A stretch of DNA of 64,000 bases, taken from contig CM068828.1 of NCBI GenBank assembly GCA_028554795.2, positions 18,426,436-18,490,435 on the forward strand. The letters run 5' to 3'. The notes under the pieces are model-generated. The model was not told the origin of the DNA. It saw only the letters and a list, made by a program, of their open reading frames with translations, and ran no database searches. The DNA is from Sinohyriopsis cumingii. Its lineage: Eukaryota; Mollusca; Bivalvia; Unionida; Unionidae. Of this stretch, positions 7,460 to 17,194 are shown piece after piece. Numbering within the stretch: the stretch's first letter is position 1; every line of letters starts with the position of its first letter. Both the position numbers and the translations under genes were made by a program.

Positions 7460-8128
7460 ATGGAGATCACTGATTTTTCTGCGACGCGAAGAAAGGAGCC
7501 AGTTAAGCATAATTCCGTGCTACCAAATTCTATCAGAATGATCATCATAGGACCGTCAGGATCAGGTAAAACGCAACTGCTACTGAACATGATAATGAAG
7601 TGGATGAAATGGGACAAACTATACTTGATAGCTCCGTCTGTGGATGATCAACGTTGTTATGATGTTATAAAAGATTTTAATGAGAGTGCAAAAGCGCTGA
7701 GTGAAGACGGCGAGGATGTTGTTGAATTTATAACTGATATTGAAGAAGCTCCGTCCGTGGAAGACCTCGACGGGGAAATAAATAACCTAGTAGTGTATGA
7801 TGATGTGATGCTGGACAAGCAAAAAAATCCTGCAAGAATATTTTCACGAGGTCGTCATAAAAACACTGATGTGATTTATGTTACTCAGCGTTATACACAA
7901 ATTCCTAAAGTAATTAGAGACAACTGTAATCTTCTTGCGGTGTTTAATGGAGTTGATGTTCACACGCTGAGAAACATTCATCAGACATGGTGTAGCGGTG
8001 ATATGGACATAAATAAATTCAAAAATTTCTTTAGTCGCGCTCAAGGAAACCCGCACGGATTTGTGACAATAAATTTACACGACCCGCGGACACGATACCG
8101 CGTCGGCCTTGATACATTGTATGGTTAA
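7460..8128 (+). CDS. A32-like (FtsK/HerA) genome-packaging ATPase
   Basis: 222 residues from the ATG at 7460; the frame is open further upstream, but the next upstream starts lack support and homologues are about 220-260 residues. Walker A is IIGPSGSGKT with the GxxGxGKT loop at 31-38. Walker B is NLVVYDDVM with D114 and D115. The sensor-like strand VIYVTQRYTQIPK is at about 139-150 and ends in the Gln-Arg typical of A32-family packaging ATPases. RIFSRGRHKN just before is also characteristic. The enzyme is expected to pump element DNA into capsids. It is the last gene before the terminal module, 39 bp after its stop, and is divergent from the PLA2 gene. Confidence in the family is high. Confidence 0.9.
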   Translation: MEITDFSATRRKEPVKHNSVLPNSIRMIIIGPSGSGKTQLLLNMIMKWMKWDKLYLIAPSVDDQRCYDVIKDFNESAKALSEDGEDVVEFITDIEEAPSVEDLDGEINNLVVYDDVMLDKQKNPARIFSRGRHKNTDVIYVTQRYTQIPKVIRDNCNLLAVFNGVDVHTLRNIHQTWCSGDMDINKFKNFFSRAQGNPHGFVTINLHDPRTRYRVGLDTLYG

Positions 8129-8167
8129 CATAAAAATGTTTTTCCTTTGAAATCTTCGACTTCGTAG

Positions 8168-8426
8168 AGCAGCAGGGGGGCGCAAACTACACCTGATTTT
8201 CGATGATACCTCACCGTGGAAATTATGTCGGATACGAGTCGGATTTATTGAAGTAACTCGCGTTATATCAGCGGAAATACAAAGCATTTTCAAGGACATT
8301 TTTTTTGGTCTCGTTTTCTGAATAAAAGTGTTATTTCGTCGAAATAAGCCCTCTATCGGGAATAGTTTCCGCGGAGGGGGTATTTCGGAAAAGTATTTTG
8401 TAGGATTCCCCCCCCCCCCTGCTGCT
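8168..8426. repeat. Terminal module of element A, bounded by inverted AGCAGCAGGGGGG
   Basis: 259 bp bounded by AGCAGCAGGGGGG at 8168-8180 and its inverse at 8414-8426, where the G/C run is extended to 13. A central palindrome, TTATTTCGTCGAAATAA at about 8331-8347, could form a hairpin. A decayed copy of the element A palindromic unit lies at 8274-8291. No gene is present. The module separates the ATPase of A from the truncated helicase of B. A second module with the same terminal ten bases lies at the outer end of element B. I take it as the terminal repeat of A; it could also be a short separate insertion. Confidence 0.65.
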
Positions 8427-10929
8427 GATAGTCCAACAAACGGTGGTGGTTGACCGTGATCGCCACACATTATTACAGCAGTATTTCTTGTTGATAACCA
8501 ATCAAGAAATGTTTAATTGTTTCTGATGATACTGTACATATTTCATCCCATATTATAATCCTCGGAATATATTTTTCTCCCATTCGATCAGGAGTCCATG
8601 CATCACCCTTCCATCGGAAGAAGCTATGATAAGTACACGACTGCACTCCTCGTTGTTTCATCTCTCGCGCGAATCTGTGTGTAGGTTTCAGCACGATCAT
8701 ATCTGAGTTCTGAAATAGTTCGATCGCTCGAGTGGTTTTACCAGAACCCTCCGTTTAGATAAACTGTTTTATTTCTAGTTATTGGATCGTACACCGATGG
8801 TACAGATGATAATTGTAGTTTCTGATGTTTTTTTTTTACAATAAATATCTTTAACCGCAACATCAGCTGATTCGGAATAATCAAGCATATTTTCCTTTTT
8901 TATTCTCCACGAACCCCATGATGCACAAGTACCGATATGTAGTTGTTCTAGTAATCATTAATATTTTTTATTGATATAAAATGAATCTGTAGCGACTATG
9001 ACAGCGAGTGTAGAAAGTTTATTTATCATCGATAATATATTTATTGAAACGTACGCGAGCATCGATGATCTTAAATGAGTATACTGAGGTGACTCACCGT
9101 CCATATAACTTACAATTGTACCTAATTTATTTCTATTTGACAAGAAAGCTATTTCTCGACTTATAAACGCATTTCTGTTCGTTGTATCAGCGATTATAAA
9201 ATCTAACTCGGCATCATCCATAATCAATCTTGTACAATGTCGTCTGTGATCATATGCTCCTCCTTGGGTGAACTTGCCGATTATTTTTCTACCGAGATCT
9301 TTTGTAATTTTATTCTCGTAATCGGTCATATCGGGGTTTTCATTATCAGAATATTTCTTTTGTTGTGGTAACCAAACTTCGGTTTGTTTCCGATATGATA
9401 TAATCGCTTCACTTACAATCAACGATATTAACATCGCACAATCAAGCATATACCGTAAGAGTACTATTGGTACCCACATTTTTTCTGAAAAATGTTTTCC
9501 AAACCAGGTATAACAAATCGCATGGAGATCTTTAGACATTTCAAATGACTCGATACAAGCAAATCCAGTTCAGTCAAAATCCGGTAATGGTCCATTTATC
9601 GATACTCGTGTCATCTCGTGCATCGGATGACCGAATCGCTCAAAGTACATAGAACAATCTCCGTATCCAAGAGAATTTCCAGGATAACTTGCAACCATAT
9701 CAACTGAAATAACATCTTTATGATCGTATTTAGTATTCCATAATCCACCGTGTCCGTATTCGACACAACTCAGTATTATATCATTAAGAAAATCAGACCG
9801 AGTTGGTTTCCACGAATTTTTCTTTCTAGCAAAATGAGCCGCAACTGACGGAACAGTAAAACAGTTGCTCAATAGTTCGTCAGTGTCATCAGTATATTGC
9901 AGCGCAAGATTTTTCATTTTTTCGTGGAGAAGATGTGTTCGATAAATAACACCATTTGGTCTTACAAACTGATCGAACTTGATGATTTTTCCATATCTGA
10001 TTCGTCGTTATAACTCTGAAACAGCCATACTGACATAGGATCGTTTTTACTTATCTCGTTAATAAAATCAAACATGCCTCCCCCAGAATTATCTGGGGGG
10101 GGTAAAATCTTACAGTTCGATCTCGTGGAAACACTGTTACTGCGCTGGTCCACGCGTGAGCGTTATGATCAATGATATTTATTGGAGCTCCTCCTTTTTT
10201 ATAATGTTTCGAATGATATAAAATCTCCCCTGTTATAGTTTTTACTATTATTGGGAATTTTAGCGTTTTTTTCCAACTTAGCAACATCGTTTATTGTAGC
10301 TTCAGCATCCTTCACTAAATCAGCCCATTTGTTTATTTTTTCACGTCGTAAATTCGTCAGACCGTTTCCACGGGCCGCGTTTGTAAAATGTTCTGTTACT
10401 CGCTCGGCTACACAATTTAGTTTTGAAAATCTCATTGGGGCTAGTTTATTAATTATGGGTTTTTTATTTATCATATAGATTCCATAAATAACTGCTGGCA
10501 CTGGATACTCTCGCTCATAATACGGTTTGTCAATACCAGTCAGCGCTCCTGGTTTGGAATTTTTACTTAACATAACGATTTTTTTATTACCAATGACAGG
10601 ATCATACTTGTCACGGATAATCCGATTATCTGTTTCTGTTAACACGACAAATTTTATTCTGAAAAGATAACTTCTATCATCCAGCTGCTCAATAATAGCT
10701 GCCGCTCGTTTGTCATTCATCGTAGCGTCAATGATATCTTTGTCGCGTATAATCTTGAACGTTGACCATCTGCGTGAAATTCTTTCCTGGCGTCGTGAAT
10801 TTTATTGATCAAACTTTTATTTTTCTTATCAACTAGAAGTTTTATTGGTAAATCAGAAGATATCCTGTCGAGGTTGAATTTACTTGTTTTCCAAGGCTTG
10901 ATTCTGGATAATCTCTCAAACTCATCCAT
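8427..10929 (-). pseudogene. Broken polymerase-helicase gene of element B
   Basis: Homologous to the fusion protein at 2513-5956 but in pieces: frames at 10929-10717, 10720-10199, 10287-10051, 10153-9962, 9917-9570, 9539-8958, 8700-8473 and 8470-8427 carry successive parts, so at least six frameshifts or stops interrupt it. The order matches the intact copy from FERLSRIKP at the start through the polymerase (GHGGLWN, TDSFYIN) to the helicase GDHGQPPPF. The Walker A region around 8710-8760 is decayed. Homology ends at 8427 with the terminal module of element A, so the last 300 residues, including the HNH end, are missing. Motif C again reads ATDS. It cannot make a working enzyme. Confidence 0.9.
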
Positions 10930-10974
10930 ATTATATTTCAGCCAAGTATTTAAATAAAAAGTATCACATATACA
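10930..10974. promoter_or_regulatory. Shared divergent promoter region (element B)
   Basis: This 45-bp gap separates the divergent starts of the broken polymerase gene and the zinc protein. CAAGTATTTAAATA at 10943-10956 is the exact inverse of the 14-mer found in element A at 2485-2498, in the same place relative to the genes. Confidence 0.6.
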
Positions 10975-11271
10975 ATGTCTCAACAGAACAAATGCAAATG
11001 GTTGATGATCGGATCATTAACTCCCTGCAATAAATCCTGCAGGAAGGAATGTTTTAGACAACACTGGCAGTGTGTTCGTAGAGGTTGTTTATTACCGATA
11101 CCGTGTCTGCGATGTGATGTTGGAGTACGAGATAAAACTGAGTTATGTGCACATTGTTGTGGGAAAAAAAATCGAGAACTTAAGAGATATTATGATAAAA
11201 GAAATAATGTCAGTGACGGAGCTATAAAATCCGTGGAGGCCTATTTAACTAAGTTTTCAGACAAATTATGA
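10975..11271 (+). CDS. Small Cys-rich zinc-binding protein (element B)
   Basis: 98 residues from the ATG at 10975. It aligns along its whole length with the element A protein at 2145-2465: CKW, PCNKSC, PCLRCDVGV, LCAHCCGKK and RELKRYYDKR are shared, and the spacing of the Cys residues is kept. An extra Cys follows the last CxxC pair. It lacks the 14-residue insert that palindromic repeats add to the A copy. Still open although the neighbouring polymerase gene is wrecked, which may be chance given its short length. The HNH gene follows after 24 bp on the same strand. Nucleic-acid binding is a guess from the zinc sites and basic tail. Confidence 0.75.
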   Translation: MSQQNKCKWLMIGSLTPCNKSCRKECFRQHWQCVRRGCLLPIPCLRCDVGVRDKTELCAHCCGKKNRELKRYYDKRNNVSDGAIKSVEAYLTKFSDKL

Positions 11272-11295
11272 TTTAAACAATAATATTATTGTATA

Positions 11296-11928
11296 ATGGA
11301 GCAAAATGAATTTGTCCCACATCCTATAATAACAGACTACGAATCAAATCTTGATGGTGTGATCAGAAATTGCAGGTTGAAGAGACCAGTTGGTACTGTT
11401 AATAATTATGGTTATCTCCAATTTACTGTTGATGGGAAGAAAACCTATTTCTGTCACCGATTCACATACGAGTGTCACAAGGGGTTGATCAAAGATGGTT
11501 TTGTGATCGATCATATTGATGGAAATAAACTTAATAATAATTTATCTAATCTGAGAATTGTCACGCAAAGTCAGAATTGTAGACTTGGAAACACCGGTTG
11601 TAATGATAAGAATGCCAAAGCAGTCTTATCTATAAATTTAGAGACGGGTGAAGAGAGAGTATTTCAATCGATGTATGCAGCTGGCAATTATTTTGATATT
11701 GAAAGGTTTTCAAAATATTCTGTCGCAAAAAATCCGCTCTTTCCAAGAAATATAAACAGAAAATTATTTTCCAATATCAATAATGGAGATAAACTATCAT
11801 CACTATCAAGTAATTACGTAGAATTATATTTATTAACCATTTATTTAATTTTTATTTTGGGTCCCAACATTCTCCACTCGTATACTACTTATTTTTTAGA
11901 CTTGAGCGAAAGGGAGATACTTCTGTAA
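11296..11928 (+). CDS. HNH endonuclease with NUMOD-type modules (element B)
   Basis: 210 residues from the ATG at 11296. NFVPHPIITDYESNLDG-like start (here EFVPHPIITDYE), CHRFTYECHKG, FVIDHIDGNKLNNN and NLRIVTQSQNC match the A copy at 1583-2116, including the DH and Asn positions of the HNH site. The C-terminal NUMOD1-like part (INLETGEERVFQSMYAAGNYF) is also present. Homology stops near residue 165; the last 40 residues are hydrophobic, unlike the A copy, and probably read through a lost stop into non-coding DNA. The gene may therefore be in early decay. It sits directly behind the zinc protein, as in element A. Confidence 0.75.
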   Translation: MEQNEFVPHPIITDYESNLDGVIRNCRLKRPVGTVNNYGYLQFTVDGKKTYFCHRFTYECHKGLIKDGFVIDHIDGNKLNNNLSNLRIVTQSQNCRLGNTGCNDKNAKAVLSINLETGEERVFQSMYAAGNYFDIERFSKYSVAKNPLFPRNINRKLFSNINNGDKLSSLSSNYVELYLLTIYLIFILGPNILHSYTTYFLDLSEREILL

Positions 11929-12095
11929 ATATATTTCTCCGTAGATTTCTCATTTTTACGGTCGTAATTAGTTAATTAACCATCTACGTCGTAATTAATA
12001 TCAATAATTATACCCGTAGAAAGATGTTTTTGGTTTTTAGCTTACAAAATAGAAGAATAAACGTATTTTACATCGTACAATGTAGCGAGTTATTT

Positions 12096-12480
12096 TTAAA
12101 TCTGTTATGAGAAATCGAGGCAGAATACGCTGTTAGTGCAGATATTTACAATCTGTTCAGAAACCGCTGTTATAATGCAAAAATATTTAAGCCGATATGT
12201 AGGTAATAAAACGTTTGATGGTGCAATGGTAGGAGATGTACATATATTTTATCAAGGCAGCACTTTCTGTTTGAGTGCAGATAATTACAATCTGTTACGA
12301 GAAATCGAGGCAGAACACGCTGTTACATTTATATATTTACAATCTATTCAGAAACCGCTGTTTCAATACAGAAATATTTACAATCTATTCAGAAACTGCT
12401 GTTTTAATGCAGAAATATGTATAACTTACAATCTATTCAGAAACCGTAGCTATATAATAATTTCCGAAACGTATAATTGT
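12096..12480 (+). repeat. Short tandem and interspersed repeats of two motifs
   Basis: The motif TTTACAATCTATTCAGAAAC recurs at about 12145, 12337, 12378 and 12424, and a second motif, GAGAAATCGAGGCAGAA, at about 12108 and 12299. A 115-codon frame runs through the block because of the repeats; it does not look like a gene. The block replaces the two small genes that element A carries at the matching place. The stretch 11929-12095 before it is A+T-rich with nothing recognisable. Confidence 0.6.
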
Positions 12481-12483
12481 TAG

Positions 12484-12556
12484 ATGCTTCGATAGCTCAG
12501 TTGATAACGTATCGGACCGTGATACTCGAGGCCCAGCGATCGAGTTCCCATGGCTA
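12484..12556 (+). other. tRNA-like sequence, decayed
   Basis: GCTTCGATAGCTCAGTTGAT at 12484 matches the acceptor, D-stem and A box of a tRNA, close to the tRNA-Tyr type, and a B-box-like CGATCGAGTTCCCA follows about 45 bases later. The acceptor arms no longer pair and the anticodon arm is unclear. It may be a tRNA pseudogene or the head of an old SINE. Confidence 0.35.
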
Positions 12557-12599
12557 ACAATTGTCGGTGGTTACGCTTATTAGCGATTTTTATAATTAA

Positions 12600-12735
12600 T
12601 TGGGGCCCCGCCAGCCCTCAAAACTCAACAGAAATAAACACCCTCCCACCACGTCACCGGTGGTGGGTACATTTTTTGTATCACCCACGGGCTGATTATG
12701 TGAGCGGTGTCAAAATCTGTTGAGCGTAGAGAATG
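12600..12735. mobile_element. Possible MITE with short inverted ends
   Basis: About 135 bp bounded by TGGGGCC and its inverse GGCCCCA, with a second inverted pair CTCAACAG / CTGTTGAG inside and a central hairpin CCCACCAC...GGTGGTGGG. It is G+C-rich in an A+T-rich setting and has no frame. A short non-autonomous DNA transposon is the best guess. Confidence 0.4.
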
Positions 12736-12840
12736 GCCCCATATATGTTTGTGCCGTCCTTAATTAAGATTTATGTTTGTACTGTCATTCATTCATTGTA
12801 TATATTTCATGTACCCCCTTGAACTCGCTAGAACACTCGA

Positions 12841-14577
12841 TTAGGGCTCTTGCACGATCAAACTCCCAGGAGATACTTGTAGTGTGAACGTGTATAAAAT
12901 ATATCCTTGTTGAGCCTGATTTGACTTTCCAAGATCGATTTGATAGCAAGCCTTTGACTAGGTCAGAAACAAGATTGACTGCAATTGTTGATGTTATATT
13001 AACGATTCCTGGTGAGACGTGACGTCCGTCATTTTGTTGACTGTTGTTATATCTAAGGATAGGCTCGGGTGGAGCTATTTTTCTCCATGACTCGATAATT
13101 TTTGGAAAGTATTCGTTGATAATATCGTTGATTCGCCAGTTTCAAATCCTGGTAGTGTAAAATTTAATAAATCTGCTTAAGTTATTTTATAATGATTGAT
13201 GTATATCTGTTTGATGGTTGTTATTTTATCCTTTTTACTTCCTACATCATAAGTACTAGCATTTATTACCTCAACAATAGTCTGATTAGCGTATTTAAGG
13301 TCGGAAATAATTTGATTTGAATGTTGTATCGTTGCAATGATCAGATGTTTTAGATCGATATTGGGATACTCCAGGATATAATTTTTAAATAAACGTACTA
13401 ATGTCGTTAATGTAGTTGTGTACTCAGTTTTGATTTCGTTAGCCATTGATCTAAAATCTCCTTCATAAATAATTTCAGTTGAAGTTATTTTATCAACATC
13501 AGTCAAGGAAAACGACACCACGGGATATCTTTTACCATCTTCCGAAATATAATAAATATACCTGTTAGTCCATGGATACAAATTTCGATATTCTGGAATT
13601 GTTATAAATTGGGCTTCGTCCGTGATAAATTCAAATAACTTCGGTTCTGGTGGTCCATGATGCTCTGGCGGGATTTCAGGCCAACCTAGCACATTTCTTA
13701 TCGATGATTGATAAATATCAACGGCATAATCAGGTGAATGTATTTCAATCGTTGCTGATAAAGTTGGCTCATGAAGGTTTATTGACATTTTTGATTCTTT
13801 TCCGGTTATTGATTTTATTCTACGTTGAAATTCTTCATTGATTTCCTCAACCTCATAACTGCCAGTTGGTATTCCAACAGCGACCCAATCAGGTGTTCCA
13901 TCGGGCTTGTTTTTATTAGCAATTACAAGCGAATTATTTGCTGGTGTTCCATTAAATGATTTTGATCTGATGTTTGGCCAGCTGTAATATACTCGTAATT
14001 GTGCTAATGCGATTTCATTTGCGCGAATCGCAGTTGGAAAATTAACGTTAACTTCGGGATTAGTCAAGCTTACCGAGATCATTGTTGTTTTTGGTGGAGC
14101 TCTACTGATGTCATTATTAATACTCGTACCTGTAACAGCACTGTTATATATTTTAATCATTTCTGAAAACTCGAAATCAGAAATTATTCCATCACTGAGT
14201 CTTGCTGATAACAACGAGAATAATTTGGAATATGCGACCGTCGCTGTGTGTAATTTTATTATGCAATCGGATAATTTTTCATTCATGCAGGTGCATATTA
14301 TTTTTGCAACGATATTAAAAACACCTGCAATAGTTGTTGCTACTGAAATACAGATTGTTACCGCTACTGGTGCCATCATTGTCATTGTTGACAATATAAC
14401 ACCTGTTCCAGCAACAACAGCGGATACTGAATAAACAATCATGTCGACGATAACTAGTCGTCGTCGATATTTTTTTACTTTTACCGTATATCGTTCGATG
14501 ATACCTTTTAATTTTACTTGACATTCACGCGCTTGATTTTACCTGTATTGAGATGCATCGTCGATTGAGGTACTCAT
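12841..14577 (-). pseudogene. Virion-associated protein of element B, broken
   Basis: The reading frame begins at the ATG at 14577, meets an in-frame TAA at codon 13, and then runs on in the same frame into the 421-codon open part at 14442-13177. That part has a basic helix (VKVKKYRRRL), a hydrophobic membrane-like region of about 40 residues (VVAGTGVIL, VAVTICISVATTIAGV), then ISDFEF. From about residue 135 a capsid-associated domain follows with IRANEIALAQLRVYYSWPNI and PTGSYEVEEI. After the TAA at 13177 the frame continues with the domain seen at 1-477 in element A, then at least two frameshifts and a stop at 12841. The N-terminal module is normally a separate Polinton-type protein, so a fusion or deletion is possible. 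The role is structural by context. Confidence 0.7.
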
Positions 14578-14598
14578 TATATTTTATGCAGTAAATAA

Positions 14599-15325
14599 TT
14601 AAGGTGTTTCAGCTACAAATTCCAAACACCACCAGTAAGATGTTGCGGTTAATTTCTTATTAGCTGCTTCCAGAATAAATATTTCTTCGGTTCCCTTGTT
14701 TAATATGATAGTTACAACTCCAGAAAACTTATCAGTTGAATGACGCCATGGATACGTTGTAAAATATCTCGAATTTTGCAGCACTGAACACAGATAGCCT
14801 GTACACGCCAGTGACTATTGCGGTATATTTAATAGTTTTATTCTGCGTTGACCATGTTGCAAATCCCGATGATACCGTGTATACGATGATGGTAATATAC
14901 CCGGGAGTTATTCCAGGTGGAATTTTAATCAAACTAATTTTGTTAACGATCTCAGGAATCCCCGCTACGATGTCTTCGAGTGTTCGTTTGATCGTGTCGA
15001 TGTTAGTTTTGATATCAGATAGTTTTATATCAGCGGTGGGCGGAGTACCAAAACATTCCTCTGCGGTTTCGTTAATTTTTCTGAAATTTCTACGGAGATT
15101 TGTGAACGAGTTTACGTGAACATCATACTCGGCCCGCAACGCGGATAATTTGCCATCTACAGTGTTGTAGTTGGTGTCAACGTATTTTTTCGTTGGTCGT
15201 TGTGGTAATTGATCTCGCATGAAAACACCTCTAAAGGCAGATATTTTTAGTTGTTTAGCAGCATTAAGTAAATCAAAATTTGATGCTGGAACGTCTAAGG
15301 GATTGTTCCTAGAAGCCTCAGACAT
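14599..15325 (-). pseudogene. Unknown virion-type protein with FRGVFMRDQLP motif, frameshifted
   Basis: The ATG at 15325 opens a frame that runs to 14732; the reading then appears to continue in another frame from about 14784 to 14599 (YPWRHSTDKF to WWCLEFVAETP), so one frameshift splits it. Residues 25-45 carry ISAFRGVFMRDQLP, which resembles the segment just before the catalytic His of adenain-like proteases in Polinton-type elements, but the HW/Asp/Cys residues do not follow. A helical stretch with regular hydrophobic spacing (NFRKINETAEE, DIKTNIDTIKRTLEDIV) suggests a coiled coil, and the tail is beta-rich. It lies between two virion genes. A trimeric fibre-like protein would fit; this is inference. 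Confidence 0.5.
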
Positions 15326-15350
15326 CTTCCCCAACGAGATCCCGGCAATC

Positions 15351-15749
15351 TTAGGCCGCGTCCCTTTTTTTGTATCCTTTTCCTGTTGCTTTCTTTAGAG
15401 CCATTCCAGCAACGGTTCCAACAGCACCTAACGCGGCTGCTTTTGCTACGGCTGGAGCAGCAGCAGCTATTAATGCCGGAATGGCCGCGAGAAGTGAAAA
15501 AATACCATCTGTTTTAACCATGTCCTTGATGGCGCTCGGAGAAAGATGAAATTGAACTCCGGTTTTTGATTCCAGCGCTTTATTGAGATGTTTAATCTGG
15601 TTATTTGTCAACGATAATTTGTTTGGACCGCCACTAGAAATCTGATCTCGCTTTAGTAATATTTTTGTTCCGCATTTGTTGGCGTTTTTCGATTGAAGTT
15701 TCTTCACCTGACCGGGAGTCAGAGCGACATTAACATGACTGTACGACAT
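15351..15749 (-). CDS. Minor virion protein, Ala-rich (adenovirus pX/pVI-like, tentative)
   Basis: 132 residues from the ATG at 15749; a further upstream start exists but the MSYSHVNV start is preferred. The first 75 residues repeat a pattern of LTPGQVKKLQ, LSLTNNQIKHLNKA and LSPSAIKDM, three related helical segments that bind Leu-Thr/Ser-x-x-Gln-Ile. A hydrophobic Ala-rich stretch (about 85-120) and a basic C-terminus (KKATGKGYKKR) follow. Proteins with this layout are found next to capsid genes of Polinton-like elements, and the layout recalls small adenovirus core or membrane-lytic proteins. The frame is intact. It lies 35 bp downstream of the major capsid gene on the same strand. Function is inferred. 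Confidence 0.6.
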   Translation of the reverse strand: MSYSHVNVALTPGQVKKLQSKNANKCGTKILLKRDQISSGGPNKLSLTNNQIKHLNKALESKTGVQFHLSPSAIKDMVKTDGIFSLLAAIPALIAAAAPAVAKAAALGAVGTVAGMALKKATGKGYKKRDAA

Positions 15750-15784
15750 TTTATGATAAATACTTACCACGCTCGAAATAATGA

Positions 15785-17149
15785 TTAAAGATTTTCCACT
15801 GGTGCATCAATAACTCTCATTCGACCGCTACCACCTTCAAGTAACATTGCTTTATCGCTGAGTATGACCGCGATTGCTCTATAATCAACACCACCACCTG
15901 TATTTAATGTTGCTTTAAGATGTATATCAACGACAGATTGTTTTGATAGATCAAGATGCTCCAGCGAAAAATAATAGATAGGATACAAAGTTCTGAAATC
16001 ATGTTGTGATATTTGCAAACCGGTATCCACATTTTGATCACGTCCCATGAATGACATCAAACGATGATATACACGTCCTATATGATTTTGTTCATAATTA
16101 AGTTGTATATTCTCTGTTGGTTCTTGTTGTCCGTTTATCCGTAAAGAAATATCTGTGATACCTAGTTTGTCAAATATCATATGAGTATATTCTTGATTAT
16201 TTAAACGATCATAGTTCTGAAACGCAATAAAAATATGCCGCGGTGCAGAAACACCTGGTTGTGATGCTATATGCTATGTAAACTGACCGTTAGTGTTACT
16301 TTGTATACTATCCGTGCTTGTTGTTAACCATGACGACAGGGATTTACCACCTGTGTCCATGAAAGAAAGCAATTTTTGTTCTTCTGCGATCGTTGGAGTC
16401 ATTACCGGCATCCCCAAGGAAACTTTTGTTAATACTACATTACAAGCATCACCAGCAGGTCTCCACATAGCATCGTTATCATCACCCTTTCTTACAAAAA
16501 CAACCGTGTGTCTAGCTCCAAAAATAACTTTTCTAACATTCCTACAAAATCCAAAAATATGCGATAGTGGAATTGTACATGAAAAACTTCTATTGGCTCC
16601 TAGCAACATATTTTTACACGTTGCTAATCCCAAGTTGAAATTTGGGTTAGCACCATGAACTACCGGCGTCACATCAGCATCAGCGTTTCCGGCAAAATTT
16701 TTTGGTCGTCTTATATTATACGGATCGCTTTCAGGGTGACCAGTATTATCTTTTACAAACATCATCGTGGGACCTGCTGATCTTGTATAATCATCAGAGT
16801 ATCCTGCCAACCCTATTATTGTTGTAGCAACGTCGACATCTTTCTGAATCGATTCGATATTTTTTCCATCAATCATATATGTGGCGCTATCAAACAGTGC
16901 CATAATACCATTGTTGACAAAACCAACTTTTACTGCATCTCAGTAATTAGTATCATCCGTTTTTACAATTGTACCTTCTACCTCAATAAAAGCCTCAGCG
17001 GGTAAAAAGTATCTACTTGTATCATGAACTTGTAGTTCAATTCTTCCACGTTGATCTGGTAATCGTGCGTCATAAGAATAAAACCGATAATCGTGTACAG
17101 ACTCATCTTTAAGGACAGGTGCTTCCATGTCAAATGCTGTGTCGTACAT
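15785..17149 (-). pseudogene. Major capsid protein, with two in-frame stops
   Basis: One reading frame of 455 codons runs from the ATG at 17149 to the stop at 15785, broken only by a TGA at 16940-16942 and a TAG at 16274-16276; there is no frameshift. Features: RIELQVHDTSRYFLPAEAFIEVEG near the N-terminus, SFSCTIPLSHIFGFC in the middle, and PRHIFIAFQ followed by FDKLGITDISLRING and DFRTLYPIYYFSLEHLD in the last third. These match the double-jelly-roll major capsid proteins of Polinton-like elements, in which the last strand block and the PRxxFxAFQ motif are typical. Length also fits. The protein would form the capsid shell. The stops sit in otherwise well-kept sequence. It is flanked by minor virion genes on the same strand. 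Confidence 0.8.
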
Positions 17150-17194
17150 GCGCTTGAATATTTTATTGTAATTATTTTTCGTCTAACATGTTGA

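Larger units (their letters stand above)
1..8426 (+). mobile_element. Element A: Polinton/adintovirus-like element, right-hand part
   Basis: This stretch is gene-dense, with almost no gaps between open frames, unlike the host DNA after 19.2 kb. It contains an integrase, B-family polymerase, A32-like ATPase and PLA2 protein, a set known from Polintons/Mavericks and adintoviruses. The left end lies outside the window, so the capsid genes of this copy are not seen. The right end is taken as 8426, where a terminal module closes with the motif CCCTGCTGCT. All main frames are uninterrupted, which suggests recent insertion or selection. Family placement rests on gene content; the exact viral group is not certain. 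Confidence 0.8.

Noticed and set aside
12136-12483. 115-codon open frame as a gene
   Set aside because: The frame is made of the interspersed repeats TTTACAATCTATTCAGAAAC and GAGAAATCGAGGCAGAA and has only a GTG start.
15785-17149. Stop-codon reassignment in element B
   Set aside because: TAA, TAG and TGA all occur inside frames, while element A uses normal stops and has none inside its genes.
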